Positions 5,830 to 6,704 of a stretch of 6,704 nucleotides of DNA are shown here, piece by piece. Numbering within the stretch: the first letter of the stretch is position 1; the number at the start of each line of letters is the position of its first letter. This stretch comes from Syntrophobacterales bacterium (GTDB taxonomy: Bacteria; Desulfobacterota; Syntrophorhabdia; Syntrophorhabdales; WCHB1-27), in assembly GCA_017881765.1 (NCBI GenBank), contig JADGQN010000265.1, forward strand, positions 1 to 6,704, in the 5' to 3' direction. The notes beneath the pieces were generated by a model. That model was not told where the DNA came from and searched no databases. It saw only the letters and a list, made by a program, of their open reading frames with translations. A program made the position numbers and the translations under genes.

Positions 5830-6576
5830 ATGCTGGAAGCGACCGAGCTGATGGTGTTTTACGAAAACATGCTTGCCCTGAACAACGTGAGCATCAAATG
5901 CGATGATGGACAGATCATCGGTATATTCGGTTCCAACAGCGCCGGGAAAAGCACGCTGATGTATGTCCTCTCGGGCATCATTCTCGACATTCAGAGGAAA
6001 GAAGTAATGCGCGGCGGCGAACGCATATCCGTGTTTGGCCGGATCGCGCTTGATGGGCAAGAGATCACGAAGTTTAAACCGCACCTTCGGGCGAAGGCCG
6101 GGATCATTCTATGCCCGGAACGGCGCAGGATATTCCCTGAGAGCAGCGTGCTTGAGAATCTCAAGATAGGTGCGTATCTCTCGTCCAAAAAAGACGCAAA
6201 ACAAAACCTGGAGTATGTCTTTCACCTTTTTCCCAGGCTCACGGACTGCATCAAGAGACAGGGGGGGTTCTTGAGCGGAGGCGAGCAGCAGATGCTTGCC
6301 ATCGGCAGGGCGCTCATGGCCCGGCCCAAGGTGCTCCTTCTCGACGAGCCGCTGCTCGGCCTGAGTCCCGCTTACCAGAAGCTCGTTGTCGACGGCGTCA
6401 GGGAGATCCGCGATGCAAAAGGGATTTCCATCATTGTGACCGAACAGTACGCAAGGCCCGTTATTCCCATAATTGATTACGGCTACATTCTGGAGAATGG
6501 ATCAAACATGCTTGCCGGCTCCAGGGAAGAACTGATGGACAACCCGGACGTGAAGTCCGCCTACTTCGGCGTGTGA
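5830..6576 (+). CDS. LivF-like ATP-binding subunit of the ABC importer
   Basis: This is the second cytoplasmic ATPase, pairing with the LivG-like subunit. It has 248 residues, about 10 more than most LivF proteins. Motifs are Walker A GSNSAGKST (34-42), CPERRRIFPESSVLENL (95-111, the LivF form of the Q-loop region), a canonical signature LSGGEQQ (148-154), Walker B VLLLDEP (168-174) followed by LLGLSP, and VTEQYA (203-208), where Gln206 stands in for the switch histidine. Glutamine at this position is usual for LivF, not a defect. YILENG, another LivF landmark, follows near the C-terminus. The extra length lies at about 53-71, between the Walker A helix and DGQEIT. The ATG is set by GGAGGAG (5820-5826). 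The stop lies 11 bp before the ligase start. Confidence 0.93.
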   Translation: MLEATELMVFYENMLALNNVSIKCDDGQIIGIFGSNSAGKSTLMYVLSGIILDIQRKEVMRGGERISVFGRIALDGQEITKFKPHLRAKAGIILCPERRRIFPESSVLENLKIGAYLSSKKDAKQNLEYVFHLFPRLTDCIKRQGGFLSGGEQQMLAIGRALMARPKVLLLDEPLLGLSPAYQKLVVDGVREIRDAKGISIIVTEQYARPVIPIIDYGYILENGSNMLAGSREELMDNPDVKSAYFGV

Positions 6577-6587
6577 GAGGTTTGACC

Positions 6588-6704
6588 GTGGCGTTGTACG
6601 AAAATGAGTTTACGTTCACCCGATTCGAAGAGATGGTGAAGAAATATCCGAGAAATGCCGCGCTCATCTATTTAGGTGAGAAATTTACCTATAAGTTCTT
6701 GAGC
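6588..6704 (+). CDS. N-terminus of an AMP-forming acyl-CoA ligase (cut by the window edge)
   Basis: Only 39 codons are present. From the GTG at 6588 they read as the typical opening of AMP-dependent synthetases/ligases: FEEMVKKYPRNAALIYLGEKFTYKFLS resembles the 'F...a.kyPd.pAliy.g..~TY.eL' entry block shared by long-chain and aromatic acyl-CoA ligases, with the P..AL and FTY positions kept. None of the catalytic motifs (P-loop, A8, A10) is in the window, so substrate class is open. The GTG is preceded by GAGAGG (6575-6580) at good spacing, overlapping the LivF-like stop; TTG 6582 or ATG 6605 are less likely starts. Location 11 bp behind the importer suggests it activates what the importer brings in. 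Confidence 0.72.
   Translation, partial: MALYENEFTFTRFEEMVKKYPRNAALIYLGEKFTYKFLS

Noticed and set aside
5712..5906. A 64-codon plus-strand frame across the ATPase spacer.
   Set aside because: It runs past the well-marked LivF-like start in another frame, has no Shine-Dalgarno, and covers the hairpin repeat.

Overview
This window looks ordinary but well organised. It comes from a fairly GC-rich bacterium with Gram-negative style genes, and the gene mix resembles anaerobic, syntrophic or aromatic-degrading Desulfobacterota (the old Deltaproteobacteria). That placement is inferred from gene style only, and no marker gene is present. Two transcription units diverge from a compact control region at about 1510-1643.

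Left part, minus strand: a two-gene cobalamin lower-ligand unit, cobU (665-1192) followed by cobT (1-630, running off the left edge). It is preceded by a complete cobalamin riboswitch (1344-1509). A near-consensus sigma-70 promoter (1519-1547) would start transcription almost exactly at the first stem of the aptamer. An intrinsic terminator (1236-1266) sits between aptamer and cobU, so the unit is very probably switched off by B12 through premature termination. CobU activates adenosylcobinamide to its GDP form and CobT makes alpha-ribazole phosphate. A cobalamin synthase would join the two products; it is not in the window and may lie further left.

Right part, plus strand: a branched-chain-amino-acid type (HAAT/Liv family) ABC importer in the order binding protein (1644-2906), LivH-like permease (3052-3918), LivM-like permease (3922-4932), LivG-like ATPase (4929-5696) and LivF-like ATPase (5830-6576). 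The start of an AMP-forming acyl-CoA ligase follows (6588-6704, cut by the right edge). The ligase in the same operon suggests that the imported substrate is a carboxylic acid, for example an aromatic or aliphatic acid, which is trapped as a CoA thioester, rather than leucine or isoleucine. This is inference.

Two GC-rich intergenic pieces with inverted repeats interrupt the otherwise tight transporter operon (2907-3051 and 5697-5829). The second has a CGTACC/GGTACG stem flanked by near-direct repeats and looks like a dispersed intergenic repeat. The main oddities in proteins are a degenerate ABC signature and Walker B region in the LivG-like ATPase, an insertion in the LivF-like ATPase, and a signal peptide in the binding protein that could be read as either lipoprotein or secreted. 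I found no CRISPR, mobile-element gene, tRNA, rRNA or clearly new multi-gene system.
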